Assembly: GCA_005883245.1 (NCBI GenBank)
Contig: VAXT01000049.1
Location: 1 to 22,982 of the forward strand
Length of the DNA stretch: 22,982 bases
Direction of reading: 5' to 3'
Origin: Actinomycetota bacterium
GTDB taxonomy: Bacteria > Actinomycetota > Thermoleophilia > Gaiellales > Gaiellaceae
The notes below the pieces were generated by a model. That model was not told where the DNA came from and ran no database searches. It saw nothing but the letters and a program-made list of their open reading frames with translations. Positions 1-6,666 of this stretch are shown piece after piece. The translations under genes and the position numbers were made by a program. Positions within the stretch are counted from its first letter, which is position 1; the number at the start of each line of letters is the position of its first letter.

Positions 1-1155
1 CGGCCGTACCGGGGACAGGTACAGGTGACCGTTGCGAACGGAGCTCTGCGCGCAGTGAACGTCGTCGGGCTCGAGGCGTACCTCTACGGCGTCGTCCCTT
101 CGGAGATGCCGCGAGACTGGTTGCCCGAGGCGCTGAAGGCGCAGGCGGTCGCGGCGCGCTCGTACGCGCTGGCGGTCAAGAAGAGCGGGTCGTGGTTCGA
201 CCTCTATCCGGACACGCGGAGCCAGGTCTATCTCGGCATCGCCCACGAGGCGCCCACCACGACCGCCGCTGTCCAGGCGACCGCCGGTGAGGTCGTGCTG
301 TACGGCGGGCGCGTGGCGACGACGTACTTCTTCTCGAGCTCGGGTGGGCGCACTTCATCCGCCTCGGAGGTCTGGCCGAGCTCACCAGCGGTCCCGTATC
401 TCGTCTCCGTCAACGATCCGTACGACACGATTTCGCCGTACCACCGCTGGGGCCCGTTCGTCGTGCCGGCGTCCAGGTTGAAGCGTGTCCTCCGTACGCG
501 CGGCCGCTTGACCGACGTGTCGATGCTGACCGGCCCGTCCGGGCGCGTCCAGAATGTGACCGCGATCGGCTCGGAGGGGGTCTCGACCATGACGGGATCG
601 GATCTCCGGCGGGCGCTGAACCTGCGCTCGACGTGGTTCCGCATCGGCGTGCTCTCGCTCGCCACGCCCCAGGCTCCCGTCACCTACGGCAAGCACGTCG
701 CGCTGAGCGGCGTCGCCCGCCGGCTTCCCGCGGTCCGGCTGGACCAGCGGCAGCCGGGCACTCCGTGGGAGCAGGTTCGCCCGATTTCTCCCGGCCCGGG
801 CGGCTCGGTGAAGGTGTCGGCGAAGCCGCGCGTGCCGACCGACTACCGGCTCGTCAGCGGCGCGGCTCGCAGCGCGGTCGCACATGTCTCCGTCGCTCCG
901 CTCGTGCGGTTCCACGGCATGCCCGACGCGGCGACGCTGCGCGGCTTCGCCAGGCCGCTGTTCCCGGGGGCGAGCGCCGCGCTGCAGCGGTTCGACGGAG
1001 CAACGTGGAAGACGATCGCGCGTGCGACGATCGACCAGAACGGAGACTTCCAAGCGCACGTGAACCTGACGCCGGGTCAGTACCGGGCCCGGCTCGCGCC
1101 CGGGCGGGGCTTCGTGCCCGGAGTGAGCCCGACGTTGACCGTGGGGCCGGCGTGA
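1..1155 (+). CDS. SpoIID/LytB domain protein (5' end beyond window)
   Basis: Related to stage II sporulation protein D and the amidase enhancer LytB, which act on peptidoglycan outside the membrane. The reading frame is open from base 1 and its first codons (RPYRGQVQVTV) already match the family, so the GTG at 25 is internal and the real start lies upstream. The core signature is clear: LEAYLYGVVPSEMP, then ALKAQAVAARSYAL and later FFSSSGGRTSSASEVW. The C-terminal third (after about residue 230) is a proline-rich, Ig-like or repeat-like tail with no catalytic motif that I recognise. The stop overlaps the GTG of the protease gene by 4 bases (GTGA), so the two are probably co-transcribed. In non-sporulating actinobacteria these proteins are cell-wall factors; a sporulation role cannot be claimed. 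No signal peptide is visible because the N-terminus is missing. Confidence 0.9.
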   Translation, partial: RPYRGQVQVTVANGALRAVNVVGLEAYLYGVVPSEMPRDWLPEALKAQAVAARSYALAVKKSGSWFDLYPDTRSQVYLGIAHEAPTTTAAVQATAGEVVLYGGRVATTYFFSSSGGRTSSASEVWPSSPAVPYLVSVNDPYDTISPYHRWGPFVVPASRLKRVLRTRGRLTDVSMLTGPSGRVQNVTAIGSEGVSTMTGSDLRRALNLRSTWFRIGVLSLATPQAPVTYGKHVALSGVARRLPAVRLDQRQPGTPWEQVRPISPGPGGSVKVSAKPRVPTDYRLVSGAARSAVAHVSVAPLVRFHGMPDAATLRGFARPLFPGASAALQRFDGATWKTIARATIDQNGDFQAHVNLTPGQYRARLAPGRGFVPGVSPTLTVGPA

Positions 1156-2718
1156 AGCGGCTCCTCCTCGCGTCCTTCGTCGTCGCCCTGGCCGTGCCCG
1201 CGCAGGCGTCGGCGGCCCGGTTCGCGATCGGCATCCAGAAGGGCGCCGACGAGCAGTCCGTGGCCCGCCGCGTCCGGGCTGTGACCGGGCAGCCGGTGAC
1301 GAAGATCGGCGCGTTCGCAGTGTCGGTGCGCGCGAGGCACGCGGGCGAGCTCGCTTCCGTCAAGGGCATGTCGTGGGTCGAGCGCATGCGACCGACGCGG
1401 AGGCTCTCGTTCACGCCGAACGACCCGCTCGTGAACAGGCAGTGGTATCTGGGCCGGATCCACGCCTTCGACGCGTGGCCGCAGCTCCCCACGCTCGGGA
1501 CCGTTCGCGTGGCCGTCCTCGACTCCGGCGTCGATTCGGCACACCCGGACCTCCAGAGCCAGATCGTCGACGGGCGGAGCTTCGTCTCCAGCTCGTGGGA
1601 GACCGACACGAACGGCCACGGGACGTTCGTCGCCGGGGAGATCGCAGCCGCGACGAACAACGGCATCGGCATTGCCGCCGTCGGCTTCCCGGCCGAGCTC
1701 CTGATCGCCAAGATCGTGCGCTCGGACGGCACGATCTCGCCGGACGCCGAGGCCCGCGCCATCCGCTGGGCCGTCGACCGCGGCGCGCGTGTGATCAACA
1801 TGAGCTTCGGCGGCGTTCGCGATCCGCGGCGCGCCGACCCAGCCCTGGAGCTACGCGGGCTATCCCGCGGCCCTCCCGCACGTCCTCGGCGTGAGCTCGC
1901 TGAACCGCGACGGAACGGTGCCGACCTTCTCGAACCGCGACCTCCGGTACGTGGATGTCGCCGCTCCCGGCGAGGCGATCTTTTCCACGCTGCCGCGCGG
2001 GCTCACTCAGTCGTCCAGGCCCAGCTGCGTTCCTCAGGGGTACTCGGACTGCGGCCCGATGGAGTTCCGCCGCGGTGAAGGGACGTCGTTCTCCGCCCCG
2101 CAGGTCTCGGCAGCCGCGGCGCTCCTGTTCGCGACGGATCCCGGCCTCCAGGCGGATCAAGCCTCGACCATCCTCACGAGAACCGCGGCCGACTCGGACC
2201 GCGACACGGGCTGCGTCCGCTGCTACACCGGCCGCGACCCCCTGACCGGTTGGGGCCTGCTCGACGTCAACGGCGCCGTGCGCGCGCTCGACGATCCACT
2301 GCCCGACCCCGACCGCTACGAGGCGAACGACCGCGTGTCCACTGCGGCGACGGTGTGGGGCCGCAAGGGCCAGCGGATCCACGCGACGATCGACTACTGG
2401 GACGATCGCGAGGACGTCTACAAGATCAAGGTCCGTAGCGGCCAGAAGCTCGTCGCGCGGCTGCGCGGGCCCGTAGGCGCGAACTCGGATCTCTTCCTGT
2501 GGAAGCCGGGAACGACGAGCATCGGCGGGTCGGCCGTCGACCAGCGGTTCCTCGCCGCCCAGTCGCGGTCACCGGGATCGCTGGACAAGATCAGGCTTCG
2601 TGTCGGCCAGGGCGGTTGGTACTACCTCGTCGTGAAGATCGCGTCGCCCGGCTCGGGCAAGTACACGGTCAGGTACCGGAAGCGCCCGCGGGCGGGGCTC
2701 CGAGCAGCTCGTCCGTAG
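1152..2718 (+). pseudogene. Secreted S8 (subtilisin) serine protease, frame broken by an internal deletion
   Basis: Starts at GTG 1152 with a typical signal peptide (residues 1-22, ending AQASA), then a short propeptide. Catalytic Asp is in VAVLDSGVDSAHPDL (about residue 124) and His in NGHGTFVAGE (about 156). After INMSFGGVRDPR (near base 1826) the frame is lost; that frame runs on to a stop at 2078 as nonsense. The family resumes one frame over with YAGYPAALPHVLGVSSLNRDG (from about 1850), the catalytic Ser in GTSFSAPQ (codon 2086-2088), and a C-terminal PPC-like beta domain (DRYEANDRV... to 2718). The block that normally lies between, holding the helix and the oxyanion-hole Asn (the VVAAxGN region, about 30-40 residues), is absent. 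So this is not a simple one-base indel: sequence is missing. As written, the gene cannot make an active protease. An assembly gap collapse is an equally good explanation. Confidence 0.85.
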
Positions 2719-3337
2719 CGACCTCGCGGATCTGCCGCGCGGGATTGCCGACGACGACCGCCCCCGCCGGCACGTCGCCGACCACGACCGCGCCGGCTCC
2801 CACGTAGGCCTCCTCGCCGATCTCGACGGCTGGACAGAGCACTGCGCCTCCGCCGATGCGCGCGCCGCGCCTGATCGTCGGCCCGCGGCGCAGCTCGTGC
2901 CGCTTCTCCGTTCGGCCCATGAAGTTGTCGTTCGTCGTGATCACGCCCGGCGCGATGAAGACCTCGTCCTCGAGCGTCGAATAGGCTGTGACGTAGGCGT
3001 TGGCCTGGATCTTGGTCAGCGCTCCGATCGTCGTGTCGTTCTCGACGAGCGAGCCGCGCCCGACGACGACGTCGTCGCCGATCTCGCAGCGCTCCCGCAC
3101 GCACGCCTGGTCGCCCACGATCACGCGCTCGCCGATCCGCGTCCCCGCGAAGACGATGGCGCCTGCCGAGACGATCGTTCCCGGCCCGAGCTCGAGTGGC
3201 GGCAGCTCCTCGCGGGCCGCGGTCGAGCGCGGCGACAGGGCGGGCTGTTTGCCGAGGACCGCGTAGTCGCCGACCACGCAGCCGTCTCCGATCACCGTAC
3301 CGGGGTAGACGACGGCCGTCGCGGCGATCTGCGTCAA
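2669..3337 (-). CDS. Left-handed beta-helix (hexapeptide) N-acyltransferase, WbpD/WlbB-like
   Basis: 222 residues made almost wholly of imperfect hexapeptide repeats ([LIV]-G-x4), such as VYPGTVIGDGCVVGDYAVLG and VGDQACVRERCEIGDDVVVG. It ends with GDVPAGAVVVGNPARQI, the usual cap of nucleotide-sugar acetyltransferases. The likely role is acetyl transfer to an amino sugar nucleotide in the cytoplasm. The motif TTNDNFMGRTEKR is typical of the WbpD/WlbB group, which acetylates UDP-GlcNAc(3NH2)A. The start is TTG 3337, which overlaps the TGA of the oxidoreductase by 4 bases (TTGA), so translation is probably coupled. Its 3' end overlaps the convergent protease frame by 50 bases (2669-2718), without an intergenic terminator. 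Substrate is inferred from the neighbours, not from the sequence alone. Confidence 0.85.
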   Translation of the reverse strand: MTQIAATAVVYPGTVIGDGCVVGDYAVLGKQPALSPRSTAAREELPPLELGPGTIVSAGAIVFAGTRIGERVIVGDQACVRERCEIGDDVVVGRGSLVENDTTIGALTKIQANAYVTAYSTLEDEVFIAPGVITTNDNFMGRTEKRHELRRGPTIRRGARIGGGAVLCPAVEIGEEAYVGAGAVVVGDVPAGAVVVGNPARQIREVATDELLGAPPAGASGT

Positions 3338-4305
3338 GCTGGTGCTCTATCCAGCGACTCCTGGAGCTGCTCGAGCGTGCGGATCACCGCCAGGCCTTCG
3401 CGAGCCGGCGCGAGCGGGTCGCCCTGGCCGTCGACGAGCGCCAGGAAGCGCGCGACCTCGCGGCGGAGCGGCTCCTCGGACGGGAGGTTCGGAATGTGGA
3501 TGTCGCCGACGCGAACTTGCCAGTCGCTCGCGGGCCGTTCGACCGGCCCCTTGTCGTAGACCGTCAGCTTGCGGTCCGGCTCCATGTCGTCGAAGACCGC
3601 CATCTTGTCGCGCCCGACAACGGTCAGCATCCGGATCTTGTGCGGGTCGAGCCACGAGACGTGCATGTGGGCGACGATGCCCGAGGGGAAGCGCAGGTAG
3701 CAGAAGACGACGTCCTCGATCCCGGTGCGCAGAAACGACTCGCCTCGCGCCCAGGCCTCCACAGGCTCCTCGCCGACGAGGTGGAGGATCATCGACAGGT
3801 CCTGCGCCCCGATCGACCAGAGCGCGTTCTCGTCGCGGCGGATCTGACCGAGGTTCTGCCGGTTCCCGTAGAGATAGAGCACGTCTCCGAGCTCGCCTTC
3901 GTCGATCAGCTCCTTCAGCCGGTGCAGTGCGGGGTGGTAGAGGAGCAGGTAGCCGGGCATCAGGACGAGCCCCCGCTCCTCGGCGAGCGCCGTCAACTCC
4001 TCCGCCTCGGCGCTCGACTGTGCCTGCGGCTTCTCGACGAAGACGTGCTTGCCCGCCGAGAGCGCCTGCTTGGCGAGCTCGTAGTGCGTGACCACCGGAG
4101 TCGCGATCACGACCGCGTCCACCTCTGGGTCGGCGAGGAGGGCCTCGAAGTCGTCCGTCGTCCGCGCCTGCGGGTGGGCCTTCGCCGCTTTGTCGAGCAC
4201 GTCGGGCGAGAGGTCACACAGCCAGCGCAGGTCCGCGAGCGCGCCGAAGTTCCGAGCCAGGTTCGGGCCCCAGTAGCCGAGCCCCGCGTGCCCGATGCGG
4301 ATCAC
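3334..4305 (-). CDS. Gfo/Idh/MocA-family NAD(P)-dependent sugar oxidoreductase, WbpB/WlbA-like
   Basis: 323 residues. The N-terminal Rossmann fold begins IRIGHAGLGYWGPNLAR (GxGxxG type). The family signature EKP is at about residues 91-93 (HVFVEKPQA), followed by the alpha/beta C-terminal domain (YGNRQNLGQIRRDENALWS). The start is GTG 4305, chosen because it gives a proper N-terminus and overlaps the upstream dehydrogenase stop by 4 bases (GTGA); the open frame further upstream is a shadow of that gene. In the Wbp/Wlb pathway this enzyme oxidises C3 of UDP-GlcNAcA to give the 3-keto sugar that an aminotransferase then uses. The neighbours, a UDP-HexNAc 6-dehydrogenase and a hexapeptide acyltransferase, fit that role. 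No internal block seems to be missing. Exact substrate is inference. Confidence 0.88.
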   Translation of the reverse strand: MIRIGHAGLGYWGPNLARNFGALADLRWLCDLSPDVLDKAAKAHPQARTTDDFEALLADPEVDAVVIATPVVTHYELAKQALSAGKHVFVEKPQAQSSAEAEELTALAEERGLVLMPGYLLLYHPALHRLKELIDEGELGDVLYLYGNRQNLGQIRRDENALWSIGAQDLSMILHLVGEEPVEAWARGESFLRTGIEDVVFCYLRFPSGIVAHMHVSWLDPHKIRMLTVVGRDKMAVFDDMEPDRKLTVYDKGPVERPASDWQVRVGDIHIPNLPSEEPLRREVARFLALVDGQGDPLAPAREGLAVIRTLEQLQESLDRAPA

Positions 4306-5477
4306 AGCTTCCAGACCTTGCCGTTCCCGGTTCCGTCCCGGCCGGTCGCGTTCCGCAGATCGACCACGAGCGGCGCCTGCTCGACGAGCGCGTCGTAGTC
4401 GATGCCCGAGTGAGCCGTGACGATCACGACGCAGTCCGCCGCTGCCGGATCGAGCGCGGTGGAACTGAGCCCCTGCTCGGGAAGCTCGGGGACGAAGGGG
4501 TCGTGGTACGAGACGTCCGCCTCGGCCTCCTGCAGGAGCTCGATCAGCTTGAGCGCCGGCGACTCGCGCGTGTCGTCGATGTCCGCCTTGTAGGAGACGC
4601 CGAGGATCACGACCTTCGAGCCCTTCAGCGCCTTCTCGTTCGCGTTCAGCGCACGGGCGATCTTCCCGAGGCACCAATAGGGCATGTTCTCGTTGACCTT
4701 GCCCGCGAGCTCGATGAACTCCGTGTAGAAGTCGTACTCGCGCGCCTTCCACGTCAGGTAGAAGGGATCGATCGGCATGCAGTGCCCGCCAAGGCCCGGT
4801 CCCGGTTGGAAGCTCATGAACCCGAACGGTTTCGTGGCGGCGGCGCCGATGACCTCCCAGACGTCGATCTGCATCCGGTCACAGAGCTGCGCGAGCTCGT
4901 TGACGAGGGCGATGTTGACCGAGCGGAAGATGTTCTCGAGGAGCTTTGTCAACTCCGCCGCCTCGGGGGACGAAACGGGGTGCACCGTCTTGAGCGCACG
5001 GCTGTAGAGCTCGACCGCGCGCTCGGTGCAGGCGGGAGTGAGGCCGCCGACGATCTTCCCGCTGCCACCCTCGAGGATCGGCCTGAGGCGCTCGCGCGTC
5101 GTGCCGGGATACGTCGTCGACTCCAGCACGACGAGCTGGCGCTTCTGGAGGCGCGGCGCGATGTCGCCTGCTGCGCCGAGCACGATTGAGAGGTCCGGCT
5201 CCCGCTGCGCCGTGAGCGGCGTCTGGAGCGCGATCAGAATCGCGTCCGCCTCCGCGAGCACGTTGTAGCTGCTCGTGATCTCGATCGCGCCCGACTCGAC
5301 CAGCGGTGCGAGCTCCTCGGAGGGCACGTCCCTGATGTAGCTCTCGCCGCGCTTGACGAGCTCGACTTTCTCCGGGTTCGCCTCGACGAGCACAACCCTG
5401 TTTCCGGCTCCTGCGAACACCTGAGCGAGCGGCAGGCCGACGTAGCCCGCCCCGACGATTGCAACTGGTCCCTTCAC
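4302..5477 (-). CDS. UDP-N-acetyl-hexosamine 6-dehydrogenase (WbpA/WecC family) with an internal in-frame gap
   Basis: Oxidises C6 of UDP-GlcNAc or UDP-ManNAc to the uronic acid with NAD, the first step of surface-sugar synthesis. The N-terminal nucleotide-binding motif is VAIVGAGYVGLPLA, with STTYPGTT at 120-127. The middle domain has KLLENIFRSVNIALVNELA, and the catalytic Cys is in GPGLGGHCMPIDPF (Cys about 233). The C-terminal UDP-binding domain has GVSYKADIDDTRESP. At 391 residues it is short for the family (usually about 420-440). The cause is visible: ILEGGSG is joined directly to KIVGGLTPAC at about residues 140/141 (bases 5057/5058). The family block with the AFSPERxDPG motif, about 29 residues, is missing; the conserved Glu there belongs to the active site. 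The frame stays open, so it is kept as CDS, but activity is doubtful unless the gap is an assembly error. Start GTG 5477; no strong ribosome-binding site. Confidence 0.85.
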   Translation of the reverse strand: MKGPVAIVGAGYVGLPLAQVFAGAGNRVVLVEANPEKVELVKRGESYIRDVPSEELAPLVESGAIEITSSYNVLAEADAILIALQTPLTAQREPDLSIVLGAAGDIAPRLQKRQLVVLESTTYPGTTRERLRPILEGGSGKIVGGLTPACTERAVELYSRALKTVHPVSSPEAAELTKLLENIFRSVNIALVNELAQLCDRMQIDVWEVIGAAATKPFGFMSFQPGPGLGGHCMPIDPFYLTWKAREYDFYTEFIELAGKVNENMPYWCLGKIARALNANEKALKGSKVVILGVSYKADIDDTRESPALKLIELLQEAEADVSYHDPFVPELPEQGLSSTALDPAAADCVVIVTAHSGIDYDALVEQAPLVVDLRNATGRDGTGNGKVWKL

Positions 5478-5500
5478 CGCGGGGCGATAGTACAGATGCC

Positions 5501-6445
5501 CTAGGGGTGCGCTCTGGACAGGTACCAGCGTTTCGCGGTCGGGTCGGTCTTAAAGAACGTCGTGAGCATGTTCACGACCTTCTGCACGCCGCTCTTCGAC
5601 GGATGGGTCCCGTCGGCTTCCACGTCGTCGCACGTCCACTGCAGCCCGTCGCTTCGGCCGGCGAGGCCGTCCGTCCACAGGTACGGGCCCCAGCCGACCC
5701 ACGGGCCCTTGAGCTTGCCGCTGATCCGGTCCTGAATCACGCCTCGGACGGCATAGCCGCTGTCGTAGGCCGCCGGCTCGGGATTCCAGCCGGTGATCGC
5801 GTAGCCGCCGTAGGTCCGGCTCGAGAGGTACACGAGCCGCAGCTTCGGGTAGCGGAAGCGCATCGTCGTGATGATCTTGCGGAGCGAGGCCTGGAGCGCC
5901 TTCGCGTCCTTCGGGAAGCGCCGGTGCTCGCCGGCGATCGCCTCTTTCAGCCACACGACCTGGACCTGCGCGGCGGAGACTCCCGCGGCATCGAGCCGAC
6001 TGTCCACGCTGTCCCAGTAGGCGGGGCGAGCGTTGACGTTCGTGGCGTCGAAGCCGTCCTGGGCGCCGTCGACGACGACGAGGTTCTGGTTCACCTGCGA
6101 ATCGCGGTCGGAGGCGCGCTTGAACGCGGAGAATTCGGCGCTGGCGTTCGACATGCCGATCGAGAGAAGGACGATCTTGCCGTTGATCGGGCGCACCTGA
6201 CGCGAGGCGGCGAGACCCTTCTTCATGTACTTCGGCACAGGCCGGTTGACGCCGCCCGGGTAGAGCCCGCCGCGGTAGCCGCGATAGCGCCGGCTGCCCA
6301 TGTCGGTGAGCGGAATCAGCCCCGTCGAGTCCAGGGAGCACTGCGCGTTCGGGCTCGCCTGCCTAGCCGGCGCCTGCGTGGTCGAGAGGGACGCCGAGAC
6401 GGCCGCGAACGCGGCCGCCAGAGCCAGAAGCGCCTTCACTCGCAT
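5501..6445 (-). CDS. Exported SGNH/GDSL-like hydrolase domain protein
   Basis: 314 residues. The N-terminus is a signal peptide or anchor (MRVKALLALAAAFAAVSASL). The body fits an SGNH-type fold: a strand followed by GMSNASAEF (a possible nucleophile Ser in place of the GDS block), VVVDGAQDG, YLSSRTYGGYA, and DGTHPSKSG near the C-terminus, which is the expected Asp-x-x-His catalytic pair. The classical GDSL word itself is not present, so the call rests on the order of the blocks and is moderate. It would act outside the membrane, perhaps as an esterase on acylated glycans. The stop lies 23 bases before the GTG of the nucleotide-sugar dehydrogenase on the same strand, so it is probably the first gene of that operon. 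Alternative: an exported protein of the same fold without hydrolase activity. Confidence 0.65.
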   Translation of the reverse strand: MRVKALLALAAAFAAVSASLSTTQAPARQASPNAQCSLDSTGLIPLTDMGSRRYRGYRGGLYPGGVNRPVPKYMKKGLAASRQVRPINGKIVLLSIGMSNASAEFSAFKRASDRDSQVNQNLVVVDGAQDGFDATNVNARPAYWDSVDSRLDAAGVSAAQVQVVWLKEAIAGEHRRFPKDAKALQASLRKIITTMRFRYPKLRLVYLSSRTYGGYAITGWNPEPAAYDSGYAVRGVIQDRISGKLKGPWVGWGPYLWTDGLAGRSDGLQWTCDDVEADGTHPSKSGVQKVVNMLTTFFKTDPTAKRWYLSRAHP

Positions 6446-6481
6446 CGCAGTCCGAAGGGTACGTGGTACCGGTTAGGGCGC

Positions 6482-6510
6482 TGTTAAGGCCCAGGAGGCT
6501 CGGCTACACT
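6482..6510 (+). promoter_or_regulatory. Possible promoter of tRNA-Lys
   Basis: TACACT at 6505-6510 fits a -10 element and TGTTAA at 6482-6487 a weak -35 with a 17-base spacer. Transcription would begin just before the tRNA at 6521. The -35 match is poor, so this is only a candidate. Confidence 0.3.
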
Positions 6511-6520
6511 CGCCCGGCCG

Positions 6521-6593
6521 GGGCCGTTAGCTCAGCTGGTAGAGCAGGGGACTCTTAATCCCAAGGTCGCAGGTTCGATCCCTGCACGGCCCA
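6521..6593 (+). tRNA. tRNA-Lys (anticodon CTT)
   Basis: A 73-base cloverleaf. The acceptor stem GGGCCGT pairs with ACGGCCC and the discriminator base is A6593. The D arm is GCTCAGCTGGTAGAGC. The anticodon loop CTCTTAA gives anticodon CTT (Lys, AAG codons). The variable loop has 5 bases, and the T arm is GCAGG-TTCGATC-CCTGC. CCA is not encoded. The first anticodon-stem pair (27-43) is a G-A mismatch; the other four pair normally. The gene sits alone between two divergent or convergent protein genes. Confidence 0.95.
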
Positions 6594-6619
6594 TTTTCGG
6601 CTGGTCTGCAGCCGAAAAT
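6593..6619 (+). terminator. Hairpin directly after tRNA-Lys
   Basis: Perfect 11-base inverted repeat (ATTTTCGGCTG / CAGCCGAAAAT) with a 5-base loop. It starts at the discriminator base of the tRNA. The A/T ends of the arms give a T run on either strand, so it could stop transcription both from the tRNA and from the convergent GGDEF/HD-GYP gene. Confidence 0.7.
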
Positions 6620-6624
6620 GTGAT

Positions 6625-6645
6625 GGGCACGCCGTAGGCGCGCCC
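6625..6645 (-). terminator. Second hairpin, downstream of the GGDEF/HD-GYP gene
   Basis: GGGC-a-CGCC, loop GTA, GGCG-c-GCCC: eight pairs around one mismatch. It lies between the stop of the minus-strand gene (6667) and the tRNA hairpin. It has no U tail, as is common for hairpins in high-GC actinobacteria. Confidence 0.45.
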
Positions 6646-6666
6646 GAACTGACGCGTGAGTCTCGG

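Noticed and set aside
3196..4398. 400-codon plus-strand frame opposite the oxidoreductase
   Set aside because: Same reason; the opposite strand encodes a well-conserved enzyme.
3334..4752. Long form of the oxidoreductase starting at 4752
   Set aside because: The extra N-terminal part is an out-of-frame reading of the sugar dehydrogenase gene; the Rossmann fold begins at GTG 4305.
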